Below are positions 18,096 through 27,663 of a DNA stretch of 64,000 nt, one piece after another. Under the pieces are notes generated by a model. It saw nothing but the letters and a program-made list of their open reading frames with translations. It was not told the DNA's origin and did not search any database. This DNA is from Streptomyces sp. I6 (lineage in GTDB: Bacteria; Actinomycetota; Actinomycetes; Streptomycetales; Streptomycetaceae), in contig RHDP01000001.1 of assembly GCA_003725745.1 (NCBI GenBank), positions 3,425,001 to 3,489,000 on the forward strand, given 5' to 3'. Position 1 is the stretch's first letter; each line of letters starts with the position of its first letter. The position numbers were made by a program, and so were the translations under genes.

Positions 18096-18596
18096 CTACA
18101 ACTCCTTGAAGTGGTCGAACGGTTCGCGGCAGGTGACACAGCGGCGCAGTGCCTTGCACGCGGTGGAGGAGAAGCGGCTCAGCAGTTCGGTCTCGGAGGA
18201 CCCGCAGTGCGGGCAGCGCACCGTGAGCGTGAGGGGAACCGGACCGTCCACGGTGCTCGGCCGCGGCGGGGCAATCCCGAACTCCGCCAGCTTGCGTCTG
18301 CCGTCGGCGCTGATGTCGTCGGTCGACCAGGCGGGGGAGAGCACCTTGACGACCGACACCTCGGCCATGCCGTGCTCGTGCAGCACCCGCTCGATGTCGG
18401 CGGCCATCGCCTCGATGGCGGGGCAGCCGGTGTAGGTGGGGGTCAGCTCGACCTCGACCCTGCCAGGGCCGAGTATCTGCACCCCGCGGAGGACCCCGAG
18501 CTCTTCCAGGGTCAGCACGGGCAACTCGGGGTCGGGCACGGACCCGGCCAGCCGGCGCAGCTCCGCCTCGAGTGCGGTGCCTGTCCCGGTCACCAT
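18096..18596 (-). CDS. paaD: Phenylacetyl-CoA epoxidase subunit PaaD (MIP18/SufT-like)
   Basis: A 166-residue protein with an N-terminal DUF59/MIP18 domain (VPDPELPVLTLEELGVLR, TPTYTGCPA) and a C-terminal zinc-ribbon-like tail (VRCPHCGSS and CVTCREPF). PaaD is thought to mature the Fe-S or di-iron centre of the epoxidase complex rather than take part in catalysis. The ATG at 18596 overlaps the paaC stop (ATGGTGA), which sets the start. Confidence 0.93.
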   Translation of the reverse strand: MVTGTGTALEAELRRLAGSVPDPELPVLTLEELGVLRGVQILGPGRVEVELTPTYTGCPAIEAMAADIERVLHEHGMAEVSVVKVLSPAWSTDDISADGRRKLAEFGIAPPRPSTVDGPVPLTLTVRCPHCGSSETELLSRFSSTACKALRRCVTCREPFDHFKEL

Positions 18597-19290
18597 GTCG
18601 CCCCGGGTGGCTCCTGTGCAGGTGCTGCATCTCGGCCAGCATCCGCCCGAATGTCTCCGTGTGCAGGCCCTGGCGCCCGGCGCCGGCGGACCAGGCGCCG
18701 GTGTCCGCGCTGTCCGGCACGGTGAGGGTGGCCCGCTTGAGCACGGCCGTGACCGACTCCAGCCAGGCCGAGCGCAGTGCCTCCCGGTCCGCATCGAGGC
18801 CCTCGACGGGCTGGAACATCTCGCCGGTGAACCGCCACAGCGCGTCGCATGCACGCTGCATCCGCTCATGGCTCTCGGCGGTCCCGTCGCCCAGGCGCAG
18901 CGTCCACTGCTCCGCGTGGTCCTGGTGGTACGCGACCTCCTTGACCGCCTTCCCGGCGAGTGCGGCGAACTCTCCTCCTCTCGAGGCCAGTTGCCCGTAC
19001 AGCAGCCGCTGGTAGGTGGAGAAGTACAGCTGGCGGGCGATGGTGTGCGCGAAGTCGCCGTTCGGCTGTTCCACCAGCTGAAGGTTACGGAAGGCGCGTT
19101 CCTCACGGAGATACGCCAACTCGTCCTCGTCGCCGACGAGGGAGAGCAGTGTCCGGGCCTGTCCCAGCAGGTCCAGCGCGATATTGGCGAGGGCGACCTC
19201 TTCCTCCAGGACGGGGGCGTGCCCGGCCCACTCCCCCAGCCGGTGCGAGAGCACCAGCGCGTCGTCGCCCAGGGCGAGTGCCGCGGTCAC
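18590..19290 (-). CDS. paaC: Phenylacetyl-CoA epoxidase structural subunit PaaC (one frame break)
   Basis: About 233 residues after joining a break near 18605, in a CCC run that appears to lack one C. The corrected C-terminus reads HLHRSHPGATW, the typical PaaC end, and its stop then overlaps the paaD start. PaaC is the ferritin-like, non-catalytic partner of PaaA (LGDDALVLSHRLGEWAGHAP, ANIALDLLGQAR). The GTG at 19290 overlaps the paaB stop. Confidence 0.92.
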
Positions 19291-19577
19291 AGGTGCTTCA
19301 CCCCTTCGGGAATGTCGTAGAAGGTCGGGTGGCGGTAGGGCTTGTCGGCGGAGGGTTCGAAGAAGGGGTCCTTCTCGTCGGGCGAGGATGCGGTGACCGC
19401 CGCGGACGGGACCACCCAGATCGACACGCCCTCGTTGCGCCGGGTGTAGAGATCACGGGCGTTGCGCAAGGCCATCTCGGCGTCGGGCGCGTGCAGACTT
19501 CCCGCGTGGGTGTGGGACAGCCCGCGGCGCGAGCGTACGAATACCTCCCACAGCGGCCAGTCCTTCGAGCTGCTCAT
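19287..19577 (-). CDS. paaB: Phenylacetyl-CoA epoxidase subunit PaaB
   Basis: A 96-residue protein typical of Paa[21 protein letters not shown], then a variable loop and the end [11 protein letters not shown]. PaaB bridges PaaAC dimers in the multicomponent epoxidase. The ATG at 19577 overlaps the paaA stop (ATGA), which fixes the start and shows translational coupling. Confidence 0.95.
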   Translation of the reverse strand: MSSSKDWPLWEVFVRSRRGLSHTHAGSLHAPDAEMALRNARDLYTRRNEGVSIWVVPSAAVTASSPDEKDPFFEPSADKPYRHPTFYDIPEGVKHL

Positions 19578-20604
19578 GCCGTCGCCTCCACCTGTGCCTC
19601 GTCGGACTCCGTGCCCGGCCCGTCCGGCGCCGTCGTCCCGTGCGGTGCCCCGGAGCCGCCGGACGCCTTGGCGGCGTACGCCGCGGCTGCCTCGCGCACC
19701 CAGGAGCCTTCTTCGTGGGCTCTGCGGCGCTGGCCGATCCGCTGTTCGTTGCATGGCCCGTTGCCCTTGAGGACCTGCCGGAACTCGTCCCAGTCGATGG
19801 CGCCGAAGTCGTGGTGACCGCGCTCTTCGTTCCAGCGCAGGTCCGGGTCCGGCAGGGTCAGGCCGAGGGCCTCCGCCTGCGGGACGCAGATGTCGACGAA
19901 CCGCTGGCGCAGCTCGTCGTTGGAATGCCGTTTGATCTTCCAGGCCATGGACTGCGCGGAGTGTGCCGATGCGTCGTCCGGGGCCCGAACATCATCAGGG
20001 ACGGCCACCACCAGCGGTCCACCGCGTCCTGGGCCATCTCGTGCTGGGCGGGCGTGCCCCGGGACAGGGCCAGCAGCAGCTCGTAGCCCTGGCGCTGGTG
20101 GAAGGACTCCTCCTTGCAGATCCGGACCATCGCACGGGCGTAGGGGCCGTAGGAGCAGCGGCACAACGGGACCTGGTTGGTGATGGCCGCGCCGTCGACC
20201 AGCCAGCCGATCGCACCGACATCCGCCCAGGTCAGCGTCGGGTAGTTGAAGATAGACGAGTACTTCTGGCGGCCCGAGTGGAGTTTGTCGAGCAGCTCGT
20301 CCCGGCTCGCGCCGAGTGTCTCCGTCGCGCTGTAGAGGTACAGGCCGTGGCCGGCCTCGTCCTGGACCTTGGCCATGAGGATGGCCTTACGGCGCAGGGA
20401 GGGCGCGCGGGTGATCCAGTTCGCCTCGGGCTGCATACCGATGATCTCGGAGTGGGCGTGCTGCGCCATCTGGCGGATCAACGATGCGCGGTAGTCGTCG
20501 GGCATCCAGTCGCGCGGCTCGATGCGCTCGTCGGCGGCCACGGCAGCGTCGAACCGCGCCTGGTGCGTCGAAGCCGCAGCCGTCCCTGCTGTCACTGCCG
20601 TCAT
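19574..20604 (-). CDS. paaA: Phenylacetyl-CoA epoxidase catalytic subunit PaaA (one frame break)
   Basis: About 343 residues after joining a break near 19980 (a C run on the coding strand lacks one base; the join reads [17 protein letters not shown]). PaaA carries the di-iron site of the phenylacetyl-CoA 1,2-epoxidase: [18 protein letters not shown] and [11 protein letters not shown] supply Glu/His ligands. The C-terminal tail past about 315 is Ala/Gly-rich. The start is ATG 20604 with no evident ribosome site; a TetR-type operator lies only 11 bases upstream. First gene of paaABCDE. Confidence 0.95.
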
Positions 20605-20614
20605 CGGACCCCCT

Positions 20615-20632
20615 ACCGACCGATCGTTCGGT
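20615..20632. promoter_or_regulatory. TetR-type operator, paaA promoter (site 1)
   Basis: ACCGACCGATCGTTCGGT, read on the minus strand as ACCGAACGATCGGTCGGT. The inner ACCGA-N-CGATCG symmetry is near-palindromic. The same 18-mer occurs at 25297-25314 (17 of 18 matches) and at 28295-28312 (16 of 18). Its place right against the paaA start implies repression. The likely ligand-binding regulator is the TetR gene at 26913-27506. Confidence 0.75.
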
Positions 20633-20724
20633 TGAATGACTTCAATGGTGAGTCGGTGGGCCGTAAGGTGTCAACCCTGTGGATAACCGCGGTGGACCAG
20701 TGGACCGATGGGGATCGGGGCGGG

Positions 20725-21649
20725 ATGGACTCGTACGACGGCGACGGCGGCGGCGCCGCGCGCGCCGAGGCGGCTCCGTCCGCCGCCCCCGGGGGATACG
20801 CCATGCGGAGGGCTCGGGCGGCTCGACCGGCTCGGGCGGTCCGGATGGGCGCCGAGCGACTGCGGGGAAGGACTCGGCCGGTGAGCCGGCCGCGACCGGC
20901 CGCGCGGGCCACCCGTACGGCCCCGCCGGCTCCGGTGGTGCGGAGGACGCGCCGCGCCGGCCGCACCCGGCCGGCGGGATCGCCGCCCTCTCGCTCCCGT
21001 ACCAGGTCGTGGCGGCGGTCGCACTCGGCCTCGTCACCGTCTTCGCCGGCGTCCACGTGGCCATGGTGTTCCTGCACGTCGCGCCGTCGAACACGCTGAC
21101 CAAGCAGCACGGCAAGGGGGTCGACGAGTGGGTCTACCCGAGTTCGAGCAGAACTGGAAGCTGTTCGCGCCCAACCCGCTCCAGCAGAACATCGCGGTCC
21201 AGGCGCGAGCCGAGGTCACCGGACGTGACGGCACCCGCCGGACGAGCGACTGGATCGGCCTCTCCGCCGAGGACGGCGAGGCCATCCGGGGCAACCTCCT
21301 CCCCAGCCATGTGCACCAGAACGAACTGCGCCGGGGCTGGGACTTCTACGTCAACTCGCATACCGACGACAACAAGCCCAACGGCCTGCGGGGCCAGCTC
21401 TCCGAGCGCTACGTCCGCCGCATCGTGATGATCCGCCTGGACCGCCACGACCTGGGCGGACGCGTCGAGCGCATCCAGCTCCGCTCCGCCACCCGCTCCG
21501 TCAAGGCGCCGGTGTGGAGCCGCGAGAAGATCGACACCCGCCCGTACTACCGGGTGCTTCCCTGGTGGACGGTGACCTCCGCCGATCTGCCGCTCGACGT
21601 GCGCAACGGAGCCGCGGACGGGGCCGGCGACGAGGAGGCGGACCGGTGA
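20725..21649 (+). CDS. DUF5819 family membrane protein (two frame breaks)
   Basis: About 308 residues after joining breaks near 20803 (a C run) and 21135. The N-terminus is a long Gly/Ala/Ser-rich cytoplasmic segment, followed by one membrane helix (YQVVAAVALGLVTVFAGVHV) and an extracytoplasmic domain with FEQNWKLFAPNPLQQN, the hallmark of DUF5819. The stop overlaps the start of the HTTM gene (GTGA), and this pairing looks functional. No biochemical role is known to me. The start at ATG 20725 is chosen as the first in the corrected frame; the N-terminus is uncertain. Confidence 0.78.
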
Positions 21650-22839
21650 CCCGGCCCCTCGACCGCAGGCTCGCCGGCGCCGTCCAGCGGGTGACCGCGA
21701 CGGCCCTCGGCCCGTACCAGAGCGCGATCGTCCGTATCGGCTTCTCCCTGACCTGGGTGCTCTTCCTGCTGAGGGAGTTCCCGCACCGCCGGGAGCTGTA
21801 CGGTCCGGACGGCCCCTGGGGCTGGGACATGGCCCGGCAGCTGATCGCCGAGAACCACGCCTTCACCGTGCTGATGTGGTCCGACAGCGCTGTCTGGTTC
21901 GAGTGCGTGTACGCCGTCGCGCTGCTGGCCGGCGTGCTGCTGCTGCTCGGCTGGCGCACCCGCACCACGTCGGTGGTCTTCATGGTCGGTGTGCTGTCGC
22001 TGCAGAACCGCTCCATCTTCATGGGCGACGGCGGCGACAACGTGATCCACCTGATGGCGATCTATCTGGTGTTCACCCGCTGCGGCCGGGTCTGGTCCCT
22101 GGACGCCCGGCGGGCGCGGCGGAAGGCGCCGGGGGACCGGCCGGCGGACCGCCGGGGACCGGCGCTCTGGACGGCGCTCGGCCTGCTCCTCCTCGTCGGG
22201 ACGCTCACGCACCGCACCGGCGGGGAATGGTGGCTGGCCCTCCTGCTCTGGGCGCTGTGGGCGTGCCAGGGCGCGTGGTGGGCCGTGAACCGCTGGGCGC
22301 CGGGCAGCGAGCTGCGTACCCTGCTCGACGTCCTCGCCAACCTGGTCCACAACGCCGCCCTCGTCGTGATCATGGCGGAGGTCTGCCTGATCTACGCCAC
22401 GGCGGGCTGGTACAAGATCCAGGGCTCCCGGTGGCAGGACGGCAGCGCGCTGTACTACCCGCTCAAGCTCGACTACTTCACACCCTGGCCCGCACTCTCC
22501 GATCTCCTCGCCGACAGCGGGCTGATCGTGATGGTGCTGAGTTACGGCACGGTGATGGTGCAGGTCGCGTTCCCCTTCACGCTGTTCAACCGGAAGGTCA
22601 AGAACGTCCTGCTGGCGGCCATGATGCTGGAGCACGCCGGTATCGCCCTCCTGCTCGGCCTGCCCTTCTTCTCCCTCGCGATGATCGCCGCTGACGCGGT
22701 CTTCCTGCCCACTTCGTTCCTGCGCCGGCTCGGCGGCTGGGTGGCGGGCGCCCGGGACCGGGCGCTCAGGCGGCCCCTACGGATCCCCGAGCAGCGCGCT
22801 ACGCCCGGGGAGCAGGCGGCCCGTACCCTCGTCGGGTGA
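21646..22839 (+). CDS. HTTM-domain multi-pass membrane protein
   Basis: A 397-residue protein with several membrane helices and the HTTM (horizontally transferred transmembrane) domain shared with vitamin-K-dependent gamma-carboxylase. Visible features: RIGFSLTWVLFLLREFPHRR, GDGGDNVIHLMAIYLVFTRC, and YATAGWYKIQGSRWQDGSALYY. The bacterial members have no proven carboxylase activity and lack the large lumenal domain of the animal enzyme. GTG start overlaps the DUF5819 stop. Together they form a two-gene envelope module. Confidence 0.9.
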   Translation: MTRPLDRRLAGAVQRVTATALGPYQSAIVRIGFSLTWVLFLLREFPHRRELYGPDGPWGWDMARQLIAENHAFTVLMWSDSAVWFECVYAVALLAGVLLLLGWRTRTTSVVFMVGVLSLQNRSIFMGDGGDNVIHLMAIYLVFTRCGRVWSLDARRARRKAPGDRPADRRGPALWTALGLLLLVGTLTHRTGGEWWLALLLWALWACQGAWWAVNRWAPGSELRTLLDVLANLVHNAALVVIMAEVCLIYATAGWYKIQGSRWQDGSALYYPLKLDYFTPWPALSDLLADSGLIVMVLSYGTVMVQVAFPFTLFNRKVKNVLLAAMMLEHAGIALLLGLPFFSLAMIAADAVFLPTSFLRRLGGWVAGARDRALRRPLRIPEQRATPGEQAARTLVG

Positions 22840-23495
22840 GCAGCGAGACCCAGGAACCCGTTCAGTACGACGACGGCTACGGTCCGGAGGTGGGCGTCGG
22901 GCCCCATCCAACCCCGTGGCCGGAGGGGGCGCCGTACGACCCCGAGCTGCTCGCGCACGGGGACCGCCGCAATGTGGCCGACCGCTACCGCTACTGGACG
23001 CGGGAGGCGATCGTCGCCGACCTGGACACCCGGCGGCACGACTTCCATGTGGCCGTGGAGAACTGGGGCCATGACTTCAACATCGGCTCCGTGGTCAGGA
23101 CCGCCAACGCGTTCCTGGCCAAGGAGATCCACATCGTGGGGCGACGGCGCTGGAACCGGCGCGGTGCGATGGTCACCGACCGCTACCAGCATGTGCGCCA
23201 CCACCCCGACACCGGATCGCTGACCGCCTGGGCGGCCGCCGAGGAGCTGCCGATCATCGGCATCGACAATCTGCCGGGTGCGGTGCCCCTGGAGCGCACC
23301 GTGCTGCCGAGGCGCTGCGTGCTCCTCTTCGGCCAGGAAGGGCCCGGACTGACCGAGGAGGCGCGGGCGCGCGCCGCCATGGTGTGCTCGATCGCCCAGT
23401 TCGGCTCCACCCGGTCGATCAACGCCGGTGCGGCCGCGGCGATCGCCATGCACGCCTGGATCCAGCGGCACGCGGACGTCCCGCCGGCGCCGTGA
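22836..23495 (+). CDS. SpoU/TrmH family RNA 2'-O-methyltransferase
   Basis: A 219-residue SPOUT methyltransferase. Motif 1 is NWGHDFNIGSVVRTANAF, motif 2 LLFGQEGPGLTEEA and motif 3 IAQFGSTRSINAGAAAAIAM, which form the knotted SAM site. It methylates a ribose 2'-OH in rRNA or tRNA; the substrate cannot be told from sequence. It lacks the N-terminal L30-like domain of RlmB-type enzymes. A -10-like TACCCT (22824-22829) sits six bases before the GTG, inside the end of the HTTM gene, suggesting a leaderless message of its own. Confidence 0.93.
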   Translation: MSSETQEPVQYDDGYGPEVGVGPHPTPWPEGAPYDPELLAHGDRRNVADRYRYWTREAIVADLDTRRHDFHVAVENWGHDFNIGSVVRTANAFLAKEIHIVGRRRWNRRGAMVTDRYQHVRHHPDTGSLTAWAAAEELPIIGIDNLPGAVPLERTVLPRRCVLLFGQEGPGLTEEARARAAMVCSIAQFGSTRSINAGAAAAIAMHAWIQRHADVPPAP

Positions 23496-23581
23496 CCGCT
23501 GCCACGGGCGGCACCGGCCACCCGGCCCGGCCCGGCCCGCGAGAGCGGGTCACGGGACCGGCCGGCCGGTGGGCGCCGGAG

Positions 23582-25242
23582 TCAGGCCTGGCGGCGGACC
23601 TCCACCACGCGGAAGCGGTTCGAGACGAAGGCGGCGTCGCACAGGGCCGCGTTCGCCGCAGGGTTTCCGCCGGAGCCGTGGAAGTCCGAGAACGCCGCCG
23701 TCTGGTTCACATAGACCCCGCCCGTGAGGTTGAGGGAGAGCTGCGCCGACTCCTCCAGGCAGACCTCCTCGACCGCGCGCTCGGTCTCCGCCGAGGTCGT
23801 GTACGCCCCGACCGTCATGGCGCCCTTGTCGCGCACCGTGCGGCGCAGCAGGTCGAGCGCGTCCCCCGTCGAGTCGACCGCCACGGCGAAGGACACCGGC
23901 CCGAAGCACTCCGACATGAAGGACGCCTCGTCGTCCGGCTTGGCGCCGTCAAGCTTCACGATCACCGGCGTGCGGACGACGGCGTCGGGGAACTCGGGGT
24001 GGGCGACCTCGCGGGAGGGCAGCGCCACCTCGCCCAGCCCCGCCGCTGCCTCGAGCCGGGCCTTCACGTCCGGGTTCACCAGGGCGCCCAGCAGGGCGTT
24101 CGCCCGGCCGTCGTCGCCGAGCAGCCCGCTGACGGAGGCCGCGAGGTCGGCGACCACCTCGTCGTACGACTTGGGGCCGGCGTCCGTGGTGATGCCGTCG
24201 CGCGGGATGAGCAGGTTCTGCGGGGTGGTGCACATCTGGCCGCTGTACAGGGACAGCGAGAAGGCCAGGTTCGAGAGCATCCCCTGGTAGTCGTCGGTGG
24301 AGTCGATGACCACCGTGTTGACGCCGGCCTTCTCCGTGTAGACCTGGGCCTGGCGGGCGTGCTGCTCCAGCCAGTCGCCGAATCCGGTCGAGCCGGTGTA
24401 GTCGATGATCTTGATTTCCGGCCGGAGGGCGAGCGTCTTGGCGATGCCCTCGCCCGGGCGCTCGGCGGCGAGGGCCACCAGGTTCGGGTCGAATCCGGCC
24501 TCGCCCAGCACCTCACGGGCGATCCGCACCGTCATCGCGAGGGGAGAACCGCGCGCGGGTGCGGCTTGACCAGCACGGGGTTGCCGGTGGCCAGCGAGGC
24601 GAACAGGCCCGGATAGCCGTTCCACGTCGGGAAGGTGTTGCAGCCGATGAGCAGCGCGATACCGCGCGGGGCGGCCGTGAACGCCTTCCGCAGCTCCAGC
24701 GGGTCCCGCTTGCCCTGGGGCTTGGACCAGTCGGCGGTCTGCGGCGTGCTCGTCTGCTCCCGGTAGGCGTACGCCACCGCCTCCAGACCGCGGTCCTGGG
24801 CGTGCGGGCCACCGGCCTGGAACGCCATCATGAACGCCTGGCCGCTGGTGTGCATGACCGCATGGGCGAACTCGTGGGTGCGGGTGCTGATCCGCGACAG
24901 GATCTCCAGGCAGACCAGGGCGCGTGTCTCGGCACCCGCGTCCCGCCAGTCCGCCATGCCCGCGCGCATCGCGGGCAGCAGGACGTCGAGGTCCGGGTGC
25001 GGATACTCGATCCCCAGCTCCGGGCCGTACGGCGACACCTCCGAGCCGGTCCAGCCGTCGGTGCCGGGCTGGCCGAGCTCGAAGCGGTTGCCGAGCAGGG
25101 CCTGGTAGGCCGCCAGACCGTCGGCCGCGCCGGTCTCGCCGTACGCCTTCGGGTGCTCGGGGTGGGGAGACCAGTACTCCCGCGAGCGGATCGCCTCGAG
25201 CGCCCGGTCGAGCGTCGGCCGGTGGGTCTCGGTCAGCTGCAT
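23582..25242 (-). CDS. paaN: Phenylacetate degradation aldehyde dehydrogenase PaaN (one frame break)
   Basis: About 553 residues after joining a break near 24543 in a CCCC run (corrected VLPLAMTV). An aldehyde dehydrogenase fold: CNTFPTWNGYPGLFASLATG near the cofactor site, SGQMCTTPQNLLIP with the catalytic Cys, and ECFGPVSF. The proteobacterial PaaZ carries a C-terminal MaoC hydratase that opens the oxepin ring; that domain is absent here, so ring opening must be done by a separate hydratase. The start is ATG 25242 (MQLTETHRPTLDRAL). Its promoter holds the shared operator between -35 and -10. Confidence 0.92.
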
Positions 25243-25290
25243 GAAAGACCAACTCCTCGGTGAGCTGGGCAGGGGAACGCGGACAGAGTT

Positions 25291-25318
25291 AGAGTAACCG
25301 AACGATCGGTCGGGACAA
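25291..25318 (-). promoter_or_regulatory. paaN promoter with embedded TetR-type operator (site 2)
   Basis: On the minus strand a -35 TTGTCC (25318-25313) and a -10 TACTCT (25296-25291) are separated by exactly 16 bases. Those 16 bases are the operator core GACCGATCGTTCGGT. On the plus strand the site reads ACCGAACGATCGGTCGGG (25297-25314). Bound regulator would block RNA polymerase directly. The divergent 3-hydroxyacyl-CoA dehydrogenase gene starts 52 bases to the right, so both directions could be controlled. Confidence 0.75.
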
Positions 25319-25365
25319 GGGGGGCCGCAGATCCTGTGGACGACTCGTAGGGGAGGATCACTGCC

Positions 25366-26916
25366 ATGACCGTCACCGACGCCGCAGGCGGCCCGAGCGT
25401 CACCGACGCCGTCGCGCCCAGTCGTACCGTCGCCGTCGTGGGCGCCGGCACCATGGGGCAGGGCATCGCGCAGGTCGCGCTGCTCGCCGGACATCGTGTG
25501 CGTCTCCACGACGCCGCCCCCGGCCGGGCGGAGACCGGTGCGGAAGCGATCCTCACGCGCCTGGACCGCCTGGTCGAGAAGGGGCGGCTGGAGGAGGAGG
25601 CCCGCGGTGCCGCGGCCCGCCGGCTGACGCGCACGGCGGAGGTCGCCGAACTCGCGGACAGCGCCCTCGTGGTCGAGGCCGTCGTCGAGGACCTCGCCGT
25701 CAAGCAGGAACTCTTCCGCGCCCTGGAGGAGGTCGTCGCCGACGACTGCCTGCTCGCCACCAACACCTCCTCGCTGTCCGTCACCGCCATCGCGGGCGCG
25801 CTGCGACGGCCCGGCCGCTTCGTCGGACTGCACTTCTTCAACCCGGCGCCGCTCCTCCCGCTGGTCGAGGTCGTCAGCGGTTTCGCCACCGACGAGGCGG
25901 CGGCCGCCCGCGCCTGCGAGACGGCCAGGGCGTGGGGCAAGACCCCGGTCCGCTGCGCTGACACCCCCGGCTTCATCGTCAACCGCATCGCCCGCCCCTT
26001 CTACGCCGAGGCCTTCGCTGTCCACGAGGAGCGCGGCGCGGACCCCGCCACCATCGACGCGGTCCTGCGCGAGTGCGGCGGATTCCGGATGGGCCCGTTC
26101 GAACTCACCGACCTGATCGGCCAGGACGTCAACGAGGCCGTCACCCGCTCCGTGTGGGAGTCGTTCTTCCGGAGCCCGAAGTTCGAGCCCTCGCTCGCCC
26201 AGCGCCGGCTCGTGGAGTCGGGCCGCCTGGGCCGCAAGTCGGGCCACGGGTGGTACCCGTACGGGCCCGGGGCGGAGCGCCCTGAACCGCACACCGCACC
26301 GGCGACCGAGCCGCCGCCGCACGTCACGGTGGAGGGTGACCTGGGGCCGGCCGGGGCGCTGATCGCGCTGTGGCGGGAGGCCGGAATCACGGTGCGCGAG
26401 GAGGACGGGGACCGCGGGACCCGCGTCCTGCTGCCGAGCGGCGGCCGGCTCGCCCTCGCGGACGGGCGGATGTCGGCCGAGTCCCCCGACGTCGTCTACT
26501 TCGACCTGGCCCTCGACTACCGGGCGGCGGCAAGGATCGCGCTGTCCGCGTCCGAGGCCACCGGCCGGGAGACGCTGCGCCAGTCGATCGGCCTGTTCCA
26601 GGCCCTCGGCAAGAAGGTCAGCGTGATCGGCGACCTCCCCGGCATGATCGTCGCGCGGACGGTCGCGATGCTCGTGGACGCCGCGGCCGACGCCGTCGCC
26701 AGGGGCGCGGCGTCCCCCGAGGACATCGACACCGCCATGCGGCTCGGGGTCAGCTACCCGGTCGGCCCGGTGGAGTGGGGCCACCGGCTGGGGCGCGCCT
26801 GGGCGCACGAACTCCTCGACGAGCTCCATGCACGTGTGCCGACCGGCCGGTATGCGCCGTCGCTGGGCCTCTACCGGCAGTCGTACGTCACGACGAAGGG
26901 CGACCAGGCCTCATGA
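25366..26916 (+). CDS. 3-hydroxyacyl-CoA dehydrogenase, two-domain (PaaH-like)
   Basis: A 516-residue protein. The first part (about 20-300) is a 3-hydroxyacyl-CoA dehydrogenase with NAD loop GAGTMGQGIAQ, the HFFNPAPLLPLVEVVSG segment with catalytic His, and a helical C-terminal domain. A second shorter dehydrogenase-like module follows, ending with another helical domain (GLFQALGKKVSVIGDLPGMI, then GVSYPVGPVEWG). This layout matches PaaH/PaaC-type enzymes that oxidize 3-hydroxyadipyl-CoA in phenylacetate catabolism. Divergent from paaN and overlapping the downstream TetR gene (ATGA). Confidence 0.92.
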   Translation: MTVTDAAGGPSVTDAVAPSRTVAVVGAGTMGQGIAQVALLAGHRVRLHDAAPGRAETGAEAILTRLDRLVEKGRLEEEARGAAARRLTRTAEVAELADSALVVEAVVEDLAVKQELFRALEEVVADDCLLATNTSSLSVTAIAGALRRPGRFVGLHFFNPAPLLPLVEVVSGFATDEAAAARACETARAWGKTPVRCADTPGFIVNRIARPFYAEAFAVHEERGADPATIDAVLRECGGFRMGPFELTDLIGQDVNEAVTRSVWESFFRSPKFEPSLAQRRLVESGRLGRKSGHGWYPYGPGAERPEPHTAPATEPPPHVTVEGDLGPAGALIALWREAGITVREEDGDRGTRVLLPSGGRLALADGRMSAESPDVVYFDLALDYRAAARIALSASEATGRETLRQSIGLFQALGKKVSVIGDLPGMIVARTVAMLVDAAADAVARGAASPEDIDTAMRLGVSYPVGPVEWGHRLGRAWAHELLDELHARVPTGRYAPSLGLYRQSYVTTKGDQAS

Positions 26917-27506
26917 CGACCGCGAAACGCGACACCTACACCCCCGAGACGCTGCTGTCCGTCGCCGTCCGGGTCTTCAACGAACGCGGCTACGACGGCA
27001 CGTCGATGGAGCACCTCTCCAAGGCCGCGGGCATCTCCAAGTCGTCGATATACCACCATGTGTCCGGCAAGGAGGAACTGCTGAGGCGGGCCGTCAGCCG
27101 TGCCCTGGACGGTCTCTTCGGGATTCTCGAGGAGCCGGGCGCGACTCGCGGGCGGGCGCTCGAACAGGTCGAGTACGTGACCCGGCGCACCGTCGAGGTG
27201 CTGATGGCGGAGCTGCCCTACGTCACGCTGCTGCTGCGGGTCCGGGGCAACACCAGGACCGAGCGGTGGGCCATGGAACGGCGCCGCGAGTTCGACCACA
27301 GGGTCGCCGACCTGCTCAAGGCCGCTGCGGCGGACGGTGATCTGCGCGCCGACCTGGACACCAGGCTCGCGACACGGCTGCTGTTCGGCATGGTCAACTC
27401 CCTGGTGGAGTGGTACAGGCCGCAGGCCGGCACCGGCTACGACCGGCAGCAGGTCGCCGACGCGGTGGTCCGGCTGGCCTTCGACGGGCTGCGTACGGCG
27501 TCCTGA
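26913..27506 (+). CDS. TetR-family regulator, probable PaaR
   Basis: A 197-residue TetR repressor. The N-terminal helix-turn-helix (FNERGYDGTSMEHLSKAAG then ISKSSIYHHVSGKEELL) is intact, and the C-terminal part is an all-helical ligand domain. Translationally coupled to the 3-hydroxyacyl-CoA dehydrogenase gene by ATGA. TetR-type PaaR regulators of other bacteria repress paa genes and are released by phenylacetyl-CoA. By location it is the best candidate for binding the three shared sites at 20615, 25297 and 28295; direct binding is inference. Confidence 0.9.
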   Translation: MTTAKRDTYTPETLLSVAVRVFNERGYDGTSMEHLSKAAGISKSSIYHHVSGKEELLRRAVSRALDGLFGILEEPGATRGRALEQVEYVTRRTVEVLMAELPYVTLLLRVRGNTRTERWAMERRREFDHRVADLLKAAAADGDLRADLDTRLATRLLFGMVNSLVEWYRPQAGTGYDRQQVADAVVRLAFDGLRTAS

Positions 27507-27542
27507 GCCACGGGAGCGCCGCCCGGCCGGGCGGCGTACACG

Positions 27543-27609
27543 GGGGTGGGACCGCGCCGTGCCCGCGCCCCGGCCCTCGGGCCGGTGGCCCGGGGCGCGG
27601 TCCCACCCC
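27543..27609. terminator. Bidirectional terminator between convergent TetR and AsnC genes
   Basis: A perfect 16-bp stem: 27543-27558 (GGGGTGGGACCGCGCC) pairs with 27594-27609. The 35-base loop itself folds (GGCCC-TC-GGGCC). There is no T run, as is common in Streptomyces. It lies between the facing stops of the TetR and AsnC/Lrp genes. Confidence 0.8.
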
Positions 27610-27663
27610 GGGCCCCGATCGGGCTGGTCCGGGCGTGCCGTGCCGTGCCGGGGTGCGCGGGCC

